From Mesorhizobium sp. NZP2077 (GTDB lineage: Bacteria > Pseudomonadota > Alphaproteobacteria > Rhizobiales > Rhizobiaceae), in NCBI RefSeq assembly GCF_013170805.1, contig NZ_CP051293.1, forward strand, positions 5,462,001-5,526,000: DNA of 64,000 bases, given 5' to 3'. Positions within the stretch are counted from its first letter, which is position 1. Each line of letters begins with the position of its first letter. Under the pieces are notes generated by a model. The model saw nothing but the letters and a program-made list of their open reading frames with translations, was not told the origin of the DNA and made no database searches. Positions 1 to 8,438 of the stretch are shown here, piece after piece. Made by a program: the position numbers and the translations under genes.

Positions 1-320
1 CTGGCGCTGGCCAGAGCGAGCGCCAGGGGGGTGCCGAGAAGAATGCAGATCGCCAGCGTGCCCAGGGACAGTTCGAGGGTCGTGACGAGCGCCGACCATG
101 TCAACCCGCTCGAGAGCACCTTCTCGTAATTCCCGACGGTATATTCGCCCCCCGTGGTCAGGAAGGATTGCCGGATGATCCAGAGGATGGGCAGTATCGC
201 CGCCAGTCCGACGATGAGAAGCGCCGGTAGCGAAAGCGCAAGGAAAAACCGCCGCTCACTTCGCGCATCGGCGGCGAGCGCAGGATCGGCGGCGAGCGCA
301 GGATCGGCGGCGATGGTCAC
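1..320 (-). CDS. ABC transporter permease, N-terminal part (runs off window)
   Basis: Reading leftward from a GTG at 318-320, the frame stays open to the window edge. It encodes a polar N-terminus, a hydrophobic helix (LALSLPALLIVGLAAILPIL) and, after a periplasmic-looking stretch, a second helix starting near TWSALVTTLELSLGT. This is the usual beginning of a binding-protein-dependent inner-membrane permease. The GTG overlaps the TGA of the ATPase gene (GTGA), so the two are translationally coupled in one operon with the binding protein. The first 20 residues contain a duplicated AADPAL unit from an 18-bp tandem repeat. Only about 106 codons are visible, and the substrate cannot be read from them. 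Confidence 0.8.
   Translation of the reverse strand, partial: MTIAADPALAADPALAADARSERRFFLALSLPALLIVGLAAILPILWIIRQSFLTTGGEYTVGNYEKVLSSGLTWSALVTTLELSLGTLAICILLGTPLALALASA
267..312. repeat. 18-bp tandem repeat in permease start
   Basis: Two exact copies of an 18-bp unit (atcggcggcgagcgcagg, 267-284 and 285-302) are followed by a partial third. In the permease frame they encode a repeated AADPAL hexapeptide directly after the start codon. The copy number looks prone to slippage. It changes only the cytoplasmic N-terminal tail. Confidence 0.8.
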
Positions 321-1354
321 GCTATCGCTCCCGGTATGGCGTGAGCTTTCGCTGCCGACGCATACACGGTCACCCGCTGACCGGTGGCAAGCTCGGCGCA
401 GCCGCCGGCAAGTGCCGACGGAATGCAGACAAGAACCTTCTGCCTATCGTCAGGTGCCAGCGTCAAAAGCCAGTTCTCGCCGCGAAACGCCTTGGCGCGC
501 AGCATTCCTTCGAGTGCCACTGCGTCTGACCCGGCGAGCTTGGCATCCAGGTGGAAGCTTTCCGCACGGATCATCAGGGTCTCGTGTGATGCATCGCCGC
601 CGTCGATTGTGCGCACCGAGCCCGGGGCCAGAATGTTGGCCTCGCCCATGAACTGCGCGACGAAGCGGGTCGATGGGCGATCATAAATCCGCTGTGGCGT
701 ATCGATCTGCTGAATGCGGCCGGAATTCATCACCGCGACCCGATCGGACATGGTCAGCGCCTCGCGCTGGTCATGCGTCACATAGATCGTGGTTATCCCC
801 AGATCATCATGCAGACGCCTAATCTCGTACTGCATGGTTTCGCGCAGGTTCCTGTCGAGCGCCGACAGCGGCTCGTCCATCAACATCACGCGTGGTTCGA
901 AGACGATCGCCCGCGCCAGCGCCACCCGCTGGCGCTGCCCGCCGGACAGCGCGGCAATGTTGCGCCCCGACAGACCTTCCAGCTTCACGCGGGCCAAGGT
1001 GTCAAGCGCCCGCTGCCGAGCCTCCGCTTTCGGCGTCTTACGCAGCGCCAACGGGTACTCGACATTCGCCAAGACGTTCATGTGGGGAAACAGGGCATAG
1101 TTCTGGAATACGATGCCGATGTCGCGCTTGTTGGGGGTCAGGCGGGTGATGTCCCGATCCCCCAACAGAAGATTGCCGGAATCGGGCCTGACAAAACCGG
1201 CCAGAGCCATGAGCAAAGTGGTCTTGCCCGATCCGGACGGCCCCAGCAAAGTGAGGAATTCGCCAGCCTGAATGTCGAGCGAAACATCGTCCAGCGCGGC
1301 GTAGGACCCATAGGCCTTGGACACGCTGTCGATGGTGATCGGGAGCGACTTCAT
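317..1354 (-). CDS. ABC transporter ATP-binding protein (PotA/FbpC-like)
   Basis: This is a 345-residue ATPase of an importer, predicted to hydrolyse ATP at the inner membrane. Visible motifs are Walker A GPSGSGKTT (about 38-46), the Q-loop FQNYALFPH, signature LSGGQRQR (about 136-143), Walker B VMLMDE (156-161), the D-loop SALD and the H-loop histidine in YVTHDQ. The roughly 110-residue tail after the nucleotide-binding domain fits the TOBE regulatory domain of the polyamine/iron/sugar-type ATPases. It lies between the binding-protein gene and the permease gene and overlaps the latter. The substrate remains open: family resemblance suggests polyamine or similar, while the LacI-type regulator would also suit a carbohydrate-like ligand. 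Confidence 0.93.
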   Translation of the reverse strand: MKSLPITIDSVSKAYGSYAALDDVSLDIQAGEFLTLLGPSGSGKTTLLMALAGFVRPDSGNLLLGDRDITRLTPNKRDIGIVFQNYALFPHMNVLANVEYPLALRKTPKAEARQRALDTLARVKLEGLSGRNIAALSGGQRQRVALARAIVFEPRVMLMDEPLSALDRNLRETMQYEIRRLHDDLGITTIYVTHDQREALTMSDRVAVMNSGRIQQIDTPQRIYDRPSTRFVAQFMGEANILAPGSVRTIDGGDASHETLMIRAESFHLDAKLAGSDAVALEGMLRAKAFRGENWLLTLAPDDRQKVLVCIPSALAGGCAELATGQRVTVYASAAKAHAIPGAIA

Positions 1355-1391
1355 GATGGGCTCGAACGTCTAGGACTGATGCACCATAGAC

Positions 1392-2435
1392 TCAGCGACT
1401 CATCATTTCATCGAAAGCTTTTTGAGCGGCCTCGCCGTTCTTGACCCACCAGTCAGCGTTCGAAAACACCGAGGTGCCGGCGTTTTCAGGCGCCGTCGCC
1501 AGGGTTTTCAGGCGATCTTCGGGGATGAGACCACCCTCATAGCCGGCAGGATTGACCGGACCATAGGCGATGAAGTCGGTCAGCTTCGCCACCCGTGCGG
1601 GCTGCGTCATCGCCGCGATGAGCTTCATGGCCGCTTCCTTGTTCGGCGCTCCCTTCGGCACCCCAAGGCAGTCCGTGCCGATGACGGAACCTTTGAATGT
1701 GTAGTCAACCGAGCCGCCATCCGCCTTCACTGTCTGGGCTCGCCCATTCCAGGTAACGACCAGATCCGCCTCGCCGTCCTTCAGCAATTGTGCCGACTGC
1801 GCTCCGGAGTTCCACCATACGGAGACATTCGGTTTGATCGCTTCAAGCCGTTTGATGGCGCGCGCCAGGCCCTCGGGCGTGCTGAGCGTGGGATAGACGT
1901 CCGCCGGCGCCACGCCGTCGGCGAGAAGCGCGATCTCGATCAAGTCCTGCGCATTGGCGCGCAGCGCGCGACGGCCCGGGAATTTGGCAACATCCCAGAA
2001 CTCCGCCCAGGTCTTTGGCGGATTCTCGCCATAGGTCTTGGTGCTCCACGACATGACCGTGCCATAGGAGTCGAACGGATAGCAGTAATCGGACTTTGCG
2101 CCGGCCGGCACGGAGTTGGGATCGATGATCTTGTAGTCAAGCGGCTCCAACAGCGACTGGGCGGCTGCCTGCGCGCCTTCCGGCGAGCCGAGGTGGATGA
2201 TGTCGGTGGTAACCGCACCCGCGGTGACCTGCATCTTCAAAGCGGCCAAGCCATCGCTCTGCGTCTCCTCGCGAACATCATAGCCAAGTTCCTTTGCGGC
2301 GGGCGCCCACATCGCCTCCTTCATGGCCTTGCCATAATCGCCGCCCGCGGTCGTGATGGTGACTGATTGGGCATAGACGGGCACGGCGGCCGAGACCGCG
2401 ATCGCCGCCAACGAGATGCGTAGTAACCGGGACAT
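1392..2435 (-). CDS. ABC transporter periplasmic substrate-binding protein
   Basis: This is a 347-residue secreted binding protein with a Sec signal peptide (MSRLLRISLAAIAVSAAVPVYA, cleavage predicted after residue 22). The mature part has the extracellular solute-binding protein family 1/PotD-like pattern: VTITTAGGDYGKAMKEAMW at the start, LKMQVTAGAVTTDIIHLGSPEG and DLVVTWNGRAQ. An ideal Shine-Dalgarno gaggag sits just upstream of the ATG. It is the first gene of the importer operon and lies 54 bp downstream of a perfect LacI-type operator, so expression is probably controlled by the divergent regulator. Substrate unknown; spermidine/putrescine-type by family resemblance only. Confidence 0.88.
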   Translation of the reverse strand: MSRLLRISLAAIAVSAAVPVYAQSVTITTAGGDYGKAMKEAMWAPAAKELGYDVREETQSDGLAALKMQVTAGAVTTDIIHLGSPEGAQAAAQSLLEPLDYKIIDPNSVPAGAKSDYCYPFDSYGTVMSWSTKTYGENPPKTWAEFWDVAKFPGRRALRANAQDLIEIALLADGVAPADVYPTLSTPEGLARAIKRLEAIKPNVSVWWNSGAQSAQLLKDGEADLVVTWNGRAQTVKADGGSVDYTFKGSVIGTDCLGVPKGAPNKEAAMKLIAAMTQPARVAKLTDFIAYGPVNPAGYEGGLIPEDRLKTLATAPENAGTSVFSNADWWVKNGEAAQKAFDEMMSR

Positions 2436-2488
2436 GTGTTCTCCTCCAGGATTCGTCGAAATATCGCCTTATGTGGGCTTTTTTTGAA

Positions 2489-2504
2489 ATCGTAACGTTA
2501 CGAT
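2489..2504. promoter_or_regulatory. Operator O1 for the LacI-family regulator
   Basis: atcgtaacgttacgat is a perfect 16-bp palindrome lying between the divergent binding-protein and regulator genes. Its core gtaacgttac has the form of LacI/GalR-family operators (central CG step, odd-even symmetric half-sites). It sits 54 bp upstream of the transporter start codon. Confidence 0.75.
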
Positions 2505-2591
2505 TACCGCGAAATGCCTCAGAGTCAAGCTGCTTTCAGGCGGACTCGGTCAGTTTCGGCGAGCCCGGATTTGACCCTCGGGTCGAATCCG

Positions 2592-2601
2592 GTAACGTTA
2601 C
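2592..2601. promoter_or_regulatory. Operator O2 for the LacI-family regulator
   Basis: This is a second copy of the core gtaacgttac, flanked on the right by gat as in O1. Its centre (2596/2597) is exactly 100 bp from that of O1 (2496/2497). It lies 48 bp before the ATG chosen for the regulator, so autoregulation and looping are plausible. Confidence 0.7.
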
Positions 2602-2648
2602 GATGCCAAGCAAATCAGCCGGCGCTTTCGCAAATGAAGTCGGGCGAC

Positions 2649-3647
2649 ATGGCCAATCTAAAACAGATCGCGGCGGAACTTTCCCTTTCGGTGACCACGG
2701 TATCACGCGCGTTGAAGGACGGGCCGGAGGTGCATCCCTCTACCGTGGCGCGCGTCAAGGAGGTGGCGAAGCGGGTCGGCTATGTCCCCAACCATCACGG
2801 CCGCGCGCTGAAAACCGGACAGACCCTGACGCTGACGGCGGTGCTGCCGATGGAAACACGCGACTACCTGTCGGATCTGGCGAAGCTTCCTTTGATCGAA
2901 GGCATGACGCTTGCCGCGCGACAAGCGGGTTATAGCCTGTCCATCTACTCCACCACGCCCGACGACGATGCCGTCGAAAGCGTGCAGCGCCTGCTTCAGG
3001 CGCGCAGCGCCGACGGTCTGATCATCACGCGCATGGTCTCGGGCGATCCGCGCGTCAGGCTGCTGCTGGATCAGGGCATACCGTTCGTCGCGTTTGGAAG
3101 AACCGACCTGGACATCGCCTATCCCTATGTTGATATCGACAATGAACAGATCGCCTATGAGGCGACCCGGCGGCTCATGGACAAGGGCTGTCGACGCATC
3201 GCTCTACAACTTCTCGTGCAGAAGGATCAGGCGAGCGCCACGCGTCTCGCCGGCTATACAAGGGCGATGGCCGAGGCCGGTATCCAGATCGACCAATCGC
3301 TGATCGGCGACGGCACGTTCACAATGGAATCGAGCGCGGCCTGGTTCGATCGCCTGCTGGCGTCGTCAGATCCTCCGACGGGCTTGGCATGCGCCAACGA
3401 ACTGGGCCTTCTGGGCGCGTTGCACGCTCTCGGCAGACGGGGTCTGGTGCCGGGCCGCGACGTTCACATCGTCACCCGTGACAATACGCGTCTGGCGCGT
3501 TTCCTGCCGGCGAACATCGGTGTTCATTCCGTGGACATGGCAGATGTCGGGCACAAACTTATCGAGGTCCTCGAGAGCCGGATCGCCAATCCGCTTGGTC
3601 CGGTCGCGACAATCTTGCTGCAAGGCAGGTTCGAGCCGTCCGAGTAG
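2649..3647 (+). CDS. LacI-family transcriptional regulator
   Basis: This is a 332-residue DNA-binding repressor or activator. The N-terminal helix-turn-helix is textbook (LKQIAAELSLSVTTVSRAL, residues 3-21, then the hinge region near GYVPNHHGRALKTG), followed by a periplasmic-binding-protein-like ligand domain. I chose the ATG at 2649 (MANLKQI) because the family begins about two residues before this helix. An in-frame ATG at 2634 is possible, but a start at 2514 would place operator O2 inside the gene. The gene is divergent from an ABC importer and likely senses its substrate. The ligand is not predictable from the sequence. Confidence 0.92.
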   Translation: MANLKQIAAELSLSVTTVSRALKDGPEVHPSTVARVKEVAKRVGYVPNHHGRALKTGQTLTLTAVLPMETRDYLSDLAKLPLIEGMTLAARQAGYSLSIYSTTPDDDAVESVQRLLQARSADGLIITRMVSGDPRVRLLLDQGIPFVAFGRTDLDIAYPYVDIDNEQIAYEATRRLMDKGCRRIALQLLVQKDQASATRLAGYTRAMAEAGIQIDQSLIGDGTFTMESSAAWFDRLLASSDPPTGLACANELGLLGALHALGRRGLVPGRDVHIVTRDNTRLARFLPANIGVHSVDMADVGHKLIEVLESRIANPLGPVATILLQGRFEPSE

Positions 3648-3718
3648 TCCGCTCGCAGACTGAAGCCACATTTGTGCGGCACTGCGCAAATCCGCCTGGC
3701 TGCAACATGTTCTGGACT

Positions 3719-4504
3719 TCACTCGGCTGGCGCCGCCCCGACCTGGCCTGCGACTTCCTGATCGAGTTCCGCCAGGAAATCGGTGACGCGCGCGGCATTG
3801 TCGCCAAGGTCGTAGCGGCCGTAACGCGAAGCCGAACGCATGTCGACGATGACCGTATCGCCATCGTCCGTCACGCGGATCGCGACATCGGCCGGAAGGC
3901 CGAGCACGAAGCCCCTGGCGACAGCGGTGATCGTGACGTCGCTTTGCCCGGCGAGGTCGGGATAGGGTTCGGAAAGCTCCCAGTTGCGCCGATCGAGCAC
4001 GGTTTCGACAGCGTTGACGATGGTCTCGAATGGCAGGTCGTAGCTGCGCGCGGTGACTAGCGGATAGCTGTCGGTCTGCAGCCGCTGTTCGCCCGGTGTG
4101 GATGGCACAAGCACATTCATGTCCTTTGTCCGGTCGCTGACGTCGAGCGCAGGCGGATCTTCGAAATCGGTCGAGATGTCCCTGAGCGGCGGATAGATCG
4201 TCGCCCAGTAGGCGGCAACGCCATAGGGAACCAGCACCAGCACTGCCAGCAAGGCGCCGACGGTCAGGTCGCGGCCACCGCGGTCACCAAATTTCCACAG
4301 CCTCGAAAAGGCAAAGGCGGCAAACAGCAACGCCAGCGCTGCCAGCAGCGCGACAATGCCCAGCACCCACAGGAACACAGGCGTTTCGACGAAATCGAGG
4401 CGATGGCCGACGAAGTCGGTCAGCAAAAGCACCGCTGAGAATGCAGCGGTGCGCCGCGACCAGCCGGCAGCCTTCGACGTTCGCCGTTCGGGAATGCTAA
4501 CCAT
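3719..4504 (-). CDS. DUF1499 membrane protein
   Basis: This is a 261-residue inner-membrane protein. Three hydrophobic segments occupy the first half (around FSAVLLLTDFVG, FLWVLGIVALLAALALLFAA and TVGALLAVLVLVPYGVAAYW). The C-terminal soluble half, from DISTDFEDPPALDV, carries the DUF1499 signature with alternating strands (VTITAVARGFVLGLPADVAI, IVDMRSASRYG). Function is unknown in the family. It is convergent with the LacI-type gene 72 bp away and stands alone upstream of the acyl-CoA ligase. Confidence 0.85.
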   Translation of the reverse strand: MVSIPERRTSKAAGWSRRTAAFSAVLLLTDFVGHRLDFVETPVFLWVLGIVALLAALALLFAAFAFSRLWKFGDRGGRDLTVGALLAVLVLVPYGVAAYWATIYPPLRDISTDFEDPPALDVSDRTKDMNVLVPSTPGEQRLQTDSYPLVTARSYDLPFETIVNAVETVLDRRNWELSEPYPDLAGQSDVTITAVARGFVLGLPADVAIRVTDDGDTVIVDMRSASRYGRYDLGDNAARVTDFLAELDQEVAGQVGAAPAE

Positions 4505-4584
4505 TGTTCTCTGCGTTGCCCCAACCCGGACGGAGGTTTAGTGCCTTTTCGCGGCGGCTTGAAGCCGAAACACGCAACATCCCG

Positions 4585-6213
4585 TCAATCCGTCGGCAAG
4601 CGATAATCCCTGAACTGCTGGCGCAAGGTGATCTTCTGGATCTTGCCGGTGGCGGTATGCGGTATTTCGCCGACGAAAGCGACGTCGTCGGGCATCCACC
4701 ACTTGGCCACCTTGCCGTTCATGAAGTCGAGAATGTCAGCCTTGGTCGGCTCCTTGCCTGGCTTGACAACGACGACCAACAAGGGCCGCTCGCCCCATTT
4801 AGAGTGATGGACGCCGATGGCCGCAGCCTCCGCCACGTCCGGGTGGCCGACGGCCAGGTTCTCAAGATCGATGGTCGAAATCCATTCGCCGCCGGACTTG
4901 ATGACGTCCTTGGCCCGATCGGTGATCTGCATGTAGCCGCCGGCGTCGATGTGAGCGACGTCTCCGGTGTCGAACCAGCCATCCTCATCGAATTGCTCCG
5001 CGCCGGCGCCACCATAATAGGCGCGGGCGACGGCCGGGCCGCGCACTTTCAGGCGGCCAAAGGTCTTGCCATCCCAGGGTTGTGGATTGTTCTCGTCATC
5101 GGTCACTTTCATTTCGACGCCGAAGGGCGGGAAGCCCTGCTTCTGCTTGATATCGAGCCGGGCCTCGCCCTGGAGATCATCATATTCGGGCTTCAAGGTG
5201 CACAGCGTGCCGAGTGGCGACATTTCGGTCATGCCCCAGGCATGGATAACCTGGACGTCGTAATTGTCCTGGAATTTCGTCATGATCGCGCGCGGGCAGG
5301 ACGAGCCGCCGATCACGACCTTGTTCAGATAGGGCAGCTTCTTGCCGGTCTCCTCCAGATATTGCAGCAGCATCATCCATACGGTCGGCACAGCGGCACT
5401 GAAGGTCACCTTCTCGGTGTCGAGCAACTCATAGATCGAGGCGCCGTCCATCTTGCAGCCGGGCATGACCAGCTTGGCGCCGATCATCGGGCCGCTCTGG
5501 CCAAGGCCCCAGGCATTGGCGTGGAACATCGGCACCACCGGCAGGATCGTGTCGCGTGACGACAGCCCCATCGCATCCGGCATGGCGGCGATCATGGCAT
5601 GCAGCACATTCGAGCGGTGGCTGTAGACGACACCTTTGGGGTCGCCCGTCGTGCCCGACGTGTAGCACATGCCGGCGGCGGTGCCTTCGTCGAAGCTTTT
5701 CCAGGCGAAATCGCCATCGGCCTCGTCAAGCCAGTCCTCATAGGCGACGGCATTGGGCAAAGTCGTTTGCGGCATGTGCGCCTTGTCCGTCAGCACGATC
5801 ACCTTTTTCAGCGATTTGACGGCACCGGCGATCTTCTCGAGCAACGGTATGAAGGTGAGGTCAACGAAGACGGCCTTGTCCTCGGCATGGTTCATGATCC
5901 AGACGATCTGCTCGGGAAACAGGCGCGGATTGAGCGTATGATAGATCGCGCCGACGCCCATGATGCCGTACCAGGCCTCGATATGGCGCGCCGTGTTCCA
6001 GGCCAGCGTGGCGATGCGGTCGCCCAACCCATAGCCGTCTCGCTCCAGGCGCTGGGCGACCTTGAGAGAACGACGATGGATGTTGGCATAGGTGGTGCGC
6101 ACGATCGGTCCCTCGATCGAGCGCGACACGATCTCGCGCACCCCGTGTTGCCGTTCAGCGTTGTCGATAAGCTTGTGGCACAGCAGCGGCCATTCCTGCA
6201 TCAGCCCCAGCAT
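4585..6213 (-). CDS. Fatty-acid/acyl-CoA synthetase (AMP-forming)
   Basis: This 542-residue adenylate-forming enzyme activates a carboxylic acid to acyl-AMP and then acyl-CoA in the cytoplasm. The P-loop motif is intact ([18 protein letters not shown], about 184-201). So are the GMTEMSP motif, the WFDTGD motif and the C-terminal hinge and lysine region ([25 protein letters not shown]). Length and motif spacing fit the medium/long-chain fatty acid-CoA ligase group common in rhizobia. A strong ribosome site (ggaggagg) precedes the ATG. There is no linked beta-oxidation gene, so the acyl substrate is uncertain; an aromatic or branched acid cannot be excluded. Confidence 0.9.
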   Translation of the reverse strand: MLGLMQEWPLLCHKLIDNAERQHGVREIVSRSIEGPIVRTTYANIHRRSLKVAQRLERDGYGLGDRIATLAWNTARHIEAWYGIMGVGAIYHTLNPRLFPEQIVWIMNHAEDKAVFVDLTFIPLLEKIAGAVKSLKKVIVLTDKAHMPQTTLPNAVAYEDWLDEADGDFAWKSFDEGTAAGMCYTSGTTGDPKGVVYSHRSNVLHAMIAAMPDAMGLSSRDTILPVVPMFHANAWGLGQSGPMIGAKLVMPGCKMDGASIYELLDTEKVTFSAAVPTVWMMLLQYLEETGKKLPYLNKVVIGGSSCPRAIMTKFQDNYDVQVIHAWGMTEMSPLGTLCTLKPEYDDLQGEARLDIKQKQGFPPFGVEMKVTDDENNPQPWDGKTFGRLKVRGPAVARAYYGGAGAEQFDEDGWFDTGDVAHIDAGGYMQITDRAKDVIKSGGEWISTIDLENLAVGHPDVAEAAAIGVHHSKWGERPLLVVVVKPGKEPTKADILDFMNGKVAKWWMPDDVAFVGEIPHTATGKIQKITLRQQFRDYRLPTD

Positions 6214-6536
6214 CTGGTTCCTCCTCCCTCGCGCATTTTGCGTCGTAGCTTTGGTTCATTGTGAAGCGAACCGGCGGATTGTCCAGTCACTCAGCTGCGC
6301 GGCGAAATGAATTTCAGGCCCCGTGCCGCAACGGCAAGCGGTTGAATTTTGGCACGTTTTGGATTTCGGGTTGCTCGGCATTCGTGCCGACGCGATGGCA
6401 GGAGGGTCAAAACCACCATCATCGCGGCAGTATCCTTCCCCGCGAAATGACCGGGAAACCCGCCATAATCCGGCCATCGTCGGCGTTAAGCTTCGTTAAC
6501 GGGGCAAGGGGCGATTGGCGACTGAAAGAGGTTCGC
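6214..6536. other. Intergenic region, divergent promoters expected
   Basis: This 323-bp gap lies between the leftward acyl-CoA ligase gene and a small rightward gene. Promoters for both should lie here. I see no RNA gene, no long inverted repeat and no convincing conserved protein fragment. Reading frames that cross it have poor codon structure. Confidence 0.5.
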
Positions 6537-6893
6537 ATGGACGCGCAGCTCGACGACAAGGCCCTTGAGAGCACACTTGCCGAAAGTTTGGCCGATCTGG
6601 TGCCGGACGAAAAGACTGTTTCCGAAGACGAATTTGTCGAAGTTGTCGGCGGCGCGCTCGAAGCGGTCGGCGGCACGCTGCTGTTCAAGATGTGCGTCAA
6701 GAATGAAGGGGAAGGCCAGCACGTCGCGGCTGCTTCCGTCGGCGCTGGCGGCAATCGCCAGTTCTTGCTGCTCACCTTGCCGACCGGCGGTGGCCCGCTG
6801 AAAGTCGAAACCGTTTCGAGAAGCAGCAACCCGGTGGCGGGCATCGCGGCCGCCTATGCCGGACTGATGGACGCATTCAAAACCGCGGCCTGA
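6537..6893 (+). CDS. Small conserved-looking unknown protein (118 aa)
   Basis: This 118-residue protein starts MDAQLDDKALESTLAES, preceded by gaaagagg at a fair distance. It is acidic at the N-terminus and then alternates strand-like segments (GGTLLFKMCVKNEGE, RQFLLLTLPTGGGPLKVETV). It ends in a helical stretch (GIAAAYAGLMDAFKTAA). There is no signal peptide or membrane segment. I do not recognise the family. Codon use matches the core genes, so it is probably real. A longer frame from 6261 exists, but its upstream part looks non-coding. Confidence 0.6.
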   Translation: MDAQLDDKALESTLAESLADLVPDEKTVSEDEFVEVVGGALEAVGGTLLFKMCVKNEGEGQHVAAASVGAGGNRQFLLLTLPTGGGPLKVETVSRSSNPVAGIAAAYAGLMDAFKTAA

Positions 6894-7020
6894 GCCTCGG
6901 CTGACACGCGAAAGCACGCTAGCGCCACGCCTCGGCGACTGGCGCGCGTATTCGTGATGCGACACCCTTGCGCAACAGCTGTGTCCGCCACACTTTAAGG
7001 AGCAAGGCAAGGAGAACAGC

Positions 7021-7410
7021 ATGGACAAGATCGCCAATCCGGCACCCGGCTTCCAGCGCAATCCCGACAAGATCATCGCCATCGAGCCCTATGTCGGCAC
7101 CGTCACGGTGCGCGCCGGCGATACGGTTATCGCGTCATCCACCAAGGCCAAGGTGCTGACGGAGCCTCCCTATTCCCCAGCCTTCTACATTCCGTTCGCC
7201 GACATCGATTTTGACGCTCTGAGCGGCACCGAACATTCGACCCATTGCCCCTACAAGGGCGACGCCAGCTATTGGACCGTGCTGCCTGCCGGCGAGACCG
7301 GTCAGAATGCGATGTGGGCTTACGAACGGCCTTTCGACGAAATGACCGAAATCCGCGACCACGGTGCGTTCTACGCCAGCAAGGTGACGATCGAAGCCAC
7401 GCCGGGCTAA
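7021..7410 (+). CDS. DUF427 domain-containing protein
   Basis: This 129-residue cytoplasmic protein has the DUF427 pattern: a beta-rich domain with VGTVTVRAGDTVIASSTKAKVL, then YIPFADIDFDALSGTEHSTHCPYKGDASYW with the characteristic H-x-C-P-x-K-G segment, and an end-of-domain ERPFDEMTEIRDHGAFY. An aaggag-type ribosome site lies just upstream. The biochemical role of the family is not established. The gene is convergent with the polysaccharide deacetylase gene 25 bp away. Confidence 0.88.
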   Translation: MDKIANPAPGFQRNPDKIIAIEPYVGTVTVRAGDTVIASSTKAKVLTEPPYSPAFYIPFADIDFDALSGTEHSTHCPYKGDASYWTVLPAGETGQNAMWAYERPFDEMTEIRDHGAFYASKVTIEATPG

Positions 7411-7435
7411 ACGCTTCGAGTTGAAGGCACCCCCC

Positions 7436-8179
7436 TCAGTCGGTGGTACCGTGATTGCCTGTGCCGTCGGCGTCGTCGAGGCGCACGAAGGTCATGCCTT
7501 TTTCCTTCAGTGCCAGCAGGCCCTGTACCACGCCCTCGCCAGCGGCATGGGTCGGCTGGTTGATGTGTGAGATGATGACGTCGCCGTCCTTGGCCGCGGC
7601 GATGCGCCTGGCGGTCTCCTTGGCGCCCAGCAGCGAGCCGCCATCGCCATTGATCGAGAAGCCGGCAATCTTGAAGCCGAGCTTGCGGATCATAGCGATT
7701 GCCGAGGGGCTGTATTCGGCGGTTGCACCTCGGAACCATTTCGGTGACGGCTCGCCGGTCCTGGCAAGGGCCGCTGCCCCCGACTCGACTTCGGCCAGCA
7801 CAGCCTCCGGGCTGCCGGCGCTGCGAATGCCATAAATCTTCTGCGGCGTGTCGACCGCCGGAACATGGCGCCCGCCGTGATTTTCCAGTTCGAAAAGGTC
7901 GGGATGCGCCCGCATGATCTCGACCGCCGCGGCGTTCCGCTTCAGCCAGATGCCGGTGACGAAAATGGTGGCCGGTATCTTGTTTTCCACCAGCGCCGAG
8001 AGAATGCGTGTGTCGGTCTGTCCGTCGCAGGCATCGAGCGTCAGCGCGACGCGGCCGGCGCCGCTTGCCGCAGGCTTGATGTGCAGCGTGGGTTCGACCA
8101 GCGGCGCGGCATGGGCGGCGCTGGATACCACCGCCAACGACAGAGCGATCATACAGAGATGTTCTTGCAGCAGACGCAT
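7436..8179 (-). CDS. Secreted polysaccharide deacetylase (NodB-like fold), divergent motif 1
   Basis: This 247-residue exported protein starts at the ATG at 8179, giving a clear signal peptide (MRLLQEHLCMIALSLAVVSS, then AAHA). The upstream GTG alternative at 8209 looks worse. The fold is the metal-dependent carbohydrate esterase (CE4/NodB) barrel. Motif 1 reads TLDACDGQ, not the usual TFDDG. Motif 2 histidines are present as HGGRH, followed by KWFRGATAEYSP (motif 3) and GDVIISHINQPTH (motif 5). It probably removes acetyl groups from a periplasmic or envelope glycan; the substrate is unknown. It is not a nodulation gene by context. Confidence 0.8.
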   Translation of the reverse strand: MRLLQEHLCMIALSLAVVSSAAHAAPLVEPTLHIKPAASGAGRVALTLDACDGQTDTRILSALVENKIPATIFVTGIWLKRNAAAVEIMRAHPDLFELENHGGRHVPAVDTPQKIYGIRSAGSPEAVLAEVESGAAALARTGEPSPKWFRGATAEYSPSAIAMIRKLGFKIAGFSINGDGGSLLGAKETARRIAAAKDGDVIISHINQPTHAAGEGVVQGLLALKEKGMTFVRLDDADGTGNHGTTD

Positions 8180-8250
8180 CAAACCAAATTCCCGATTGGA
8201 GCAGTTCACCGTTTCACGGCAACGGCAACCCGCTCCAGCTCTTTGCTTTG

Positions 8251-8298
8251 GAGCAATTCCGGACCGAAAACCGTCTCACACTTTTCCTGGAATTGCTC
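8251..8298. repeat. Short palindromic intergenic repeat
   Basis: The 10-bp arms gagcaattcc (8251-8260) and ggaattgctc (8289-8298) are perfect inverted repeats around a 28-bp spacer containing accgaaaaccgt. Similar sequences are, from memory, frequent between genes in rhizobial genomes. It lies between two leftward genes and could fold in mRNA. Confidence 0.5.
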
Positions 8299-8438
8299 TG
8301 GCGATTTCAAGCCGGTATCCCAAGACCCGCATGAAGGCGGAAATCGGGACGATGGCTAGCAGAAAAATGCCCGGCGCGGCAATTTGACCGCGCACTGGCG
8401 CACTGGCCATTCGACAGCCTTCGACATTCGATCACCGT

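Noticed and set aside
6350..6367. TGGCAC resembling a sigma-54 -24 element
   Set aside because: The GC of the -12 element is absent at the required spacing.
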